Shown here piece by piece: positions 62,154 to 64,000 of a stretch of 64,000 bases of DNA. This DNA comes from Adiantum capillus-veneris (Eukaryota > Streptophyta > Polypodiopsida > Polypodiales > Pteridaceae), in the NCBI GenBank assembly GCA_014529385.2, contig CM043962.1:89168680-89232679 (forward strand). Reading direction: 5' to 3'. Below the pieces are notes generated by a model that was not told where the DNA came from, ran no database searches, and saw only the letters and a program-made list of their open reading frames with translations. Every line of letters begins with the position of its first letter. The first letter of the stretch is position 1. Position numbers and translations under genes: made by a program.

Positions 62154-62913
62154 TGTTAAGTATGGAGCCTGATTTACCCTTGTAATTTTCTGTGGTAAAA
62201 GCGCACATTTGTAAGGCCCCCATTATGAGGAGAAGCCATCGTGCGTGAAGGAAAATCACTCACCGGAAACCAAAATTTTCACGGACAAGAATCAGGGGCA
62301 GCTTTAGAGGCCTCAGGGGCGGAGGCCCCCGAGACTTTTTTTCGCCGGAATATTATGGCCGGACGGCAGCCGGAAAGTGGTCGGAAAACAACCGGTCGGT
62401 TGGCCGGTGGCCGGTAGTCAATGGCCGATGGCCGGTGGTCGGAAGTCAATGGCCGGTGGCCGGTGGCCGAATTCAAAAGCGGACTTGTCTTCTCAAGGGC
62501 GGCCACACATGGGCGGATTGGAGGTCCGATTTGGACTTATTCGCACAAGGGCGGCTACACATGGCTGTCTCTCATAAGAGAGGGTAGCACTTTTGGCCTA
62601 TAAAAGGAGGCCATTTCTACACACATTTCATAGTGTGAAGTTGATACAACAAGGTGAGTGTGAGGTGGTGAGAGTGAAGCAAGGCGGAAGCTCTATCAAG
62701 GGTTTAATCCCTTTGTAAACTACTTCTTCTTTTGAAGTGCTAAAGCCATTGAGTGATTGCTTTCCTGTGGACGTAGCCCACATTGGGTGAACCACATATA
62801 TTGTGTGTACTCTCTCTCTCTCTCTAATCTATAATCTGTTGTGTGTGAAATCTATCTCTCTCCATTAAGTAATCTACTCAAATATCTATTTAGCTACGTC
62901 TTATTTTCTAACA
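62154..62913 (+). repeat. E6 3-prime LTR
   Basis: 760 bp. It lacks one copy of a TTTCGCCGGAATATTCC unit and some minisatellite and CT repeats present in the 5-prime LTR. TATA box at 62599-62606. Confidence 0.95.
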
Positions 62914-63010
62914 ACATGTGCATATGCCTCACATCCAAATACACGTAAATGCTCATAGCTTGGCCTTTTGCGAGTCCATAATTCCTCTGGAATTTTGAAA
63001 TTATAGAAAT
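62914..63010 (-). pseudogene. E5 integrase, upstream part beyond E6
   Basis: The minus strand reads FKIPEELWTRKRPSYEHLRV and FGCEAYAHV, ending at the target duplication and joining VPKELRRKL on the far side of E6 at 57343. Beyond about 63010 the copia homology ends abruptly. Confidence 0.8.
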
Positions 63011-64000
63011 ATTGTGGGAACTATTTAGTTTGCAAGGAAAAATTAAACCATTTATACTAACTTTCCAAGAAAATAAACACCTGCTTAGAAGTGGAAGCAA
63101 GATAGGCAAGTGTCTATGTGTTAGATAGAAAGATCAGCCCTGTTGATATAAAAAGCCCTAAAAGAAAAAACTCATGTAATGAAGAGCTAGTTGAGACTCT
63201 CTTGGGATGTGAGGTGTCTTTTGAATAACTTGGAATTGTTTACAAACTAAGGACTATGAGCTTAATATTTAAGTGAAAAACCAAGTTTGGTGCCTACATG
63301 TAGGTACTTTCTCAAGAAAGGGGAAGATAACTCAAAGATAATAGTAAGCTCGTGTATGTATAAAAGGGAACTGAGTAAAAGGAATAGGGGATTAGGTAAG
63401 GTAGGGAGCTAACCAAAAAGATACTATGTCAAAATGTGAAAGAATAAGAAGCATGTTACTACAGGCTATGACAATATGTAAGGGGTCCATGTGAGGCATG
63501 GTAACATATTCAAGCCGATAGTGAGGCCAAAATGCATTTTGATGTAGGCATAAGAGGGAAAACATATAGCAAAGTAGATTTGTGATAGTTTAATTTATAA
63601 TCAAAATGGACTTAATTGTAGAGAAGTGTGGATGTGCATGTCCATATAGCCATAAAGATTGAGTACAATCCATCAAATGGATGGTGGCAACAAAGACAAA
63701 TTCACAAAGGAGAAATGGTGGCAAACTGATAAATTTTGTGTTTGTTGCTTATCAAAGCTACTATACTGAGATCGAGATGTACATAGTGTGAGGAAGGTTT
63801 AGAATATTCTTGGCATTGCAATAACATGCGTGAATCAGATAAGCTGGAGGGAATCTGGGATCTAGATGTTTTATGAAGGATCATAGGTTGTGACTTATTA
63901 CATGCTTAAAAAAGAGTAAACCACTAAACTCTACCATTGAGATATTAATCATATAAACAATATGTTATTCATAGATATTGACAATATAGTAAGAGCATGC
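63011..64000. other. Unassigned sequence at the window end
   Basis: No coding motif, LTR terminus or PBS recognised on either strand. The abrupt end of E5 homology at its left edge suggests a further insertion or a deletion breakpoint. Confidence 0.4.

Larger units (their letters stand above)
57344..62913 (+). mobile_element. Element E6: nearly complete Ty1/copia retrotransposon
   Basis: 5570 bp with LTRs of 798 and 760 bp, initiator-tRNA-Met PBS, purine tract and ACATG target duplications. It carries gag and pol in the usual copia order. Gag has two frame changes and pol one TGA; the rest is open. It inserted within the integrase coding region of E5, whose reading frame is continuous across the two edges. 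Confidence 0.95.
55074..63010 (-). mobile_element. Element E5: Ty1/copia (Tork/TNT1-like), split by E6 and truncated
   Basis: A 3-prime LTR at 55074-55307, pol from 55391 to 57343, then the E6 insertion, then the rest of the integrase from 62914 to about 63010, where homology ends. Gag and 5-prime LTR are not in the window. GGGAT at 55069-55073 would be its left target duplication. The RT sequence places it nearer to E6 than to E1/E4. Confidence 0.82.

Noticed and set aside
62894-63109. Minus-strand ORF of 71 codons as a gene
   Set aside because: It crosses the E6/E5 junction in a frame different from the integrase frame that matches copia proteins.

Overview
This window is plant repeat DNA. 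Nearly everything recognisable is an LTR retrotransposon: Ty3/gypsy elements primed by tRNA-Asp and Ty1/copia elements primed by initiator tRNA-Met, plus a LINE fragment. I found no host gene, rRNA, tRNA or CRISPR array. The element types and the depth of nesting suggest a large-genome land plant; a fern, lycophyte or gymnosperm is possible, but the sequence alone does not settle it.

Layout. (1) 1-10440: decayed gypsy element A on the minus strand (protease remnant, zinc knuckles, gag, long leader, tRNA-Asp PBS, LTR). It is split by a young non-autonomous LTR element D (1415-4105) with a perfect 5-bp target duplication. (2) 10446-14230: ruins of a plus-strand copia element (LTR, gag, integrase). 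(3) 14260-25740: a LINE fragment interrupted by copia element E1 (15458-25484, minus), itself interrupted by nearly intact copia element E2 (18619-23871, minus, TSD AAATA). (4) 27130-27765: copia 5-prime fragment E3. (5) 27871-28860: gypsy gag (element G) cut off by the LTR of gypsy element B. (6) 28861-41386: element B, plus strand, the most informative unit. Its order is LTR, PBS, leader with palindromes, gag, zinc knuckles, protease, RT, RNase H, two tandem H2C2 zinc modules, integrase, a second retropepsin-like domain, and a lysine-rich tail. (7) 41387-48600: AT-rich non-coding DNA with a 152-bp tandem array and a second palindrome-bearing leader. (8) 48608-51315: an unusual two-frame ORF pair with a coiled coil (unit C). 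(9) 51587-63010: a nest in which copia E4 is broken by copia E5, which is broken by copia E6 (57344-62913, TSD ACATG). (10) 63011-64000: unassigned.

The most notable signals are in the A/B/C gypsy group. The leaders between PBS and gag carry regularly spaced 16-28 bp palindromes with an ACGCGT-type centre. Arm sequences differ between A and B but stay self-complementary, and three consecutive spacings match (286/126/270 against 281/125/276). This resembles a series of kissing-loop dimerisation hairpins. Element B also seems to have two complete H2C2 zinc modules and two retropepsin-like domains, one on each side of RT-integrase.

Almost every ORF carries stops or frameshifts, so no element is clearly autonomous. 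E2 (two nonsense codons) and E6 (gag frameshifts and one stop) are the least damaged, and D is the cleanest recent insertion.
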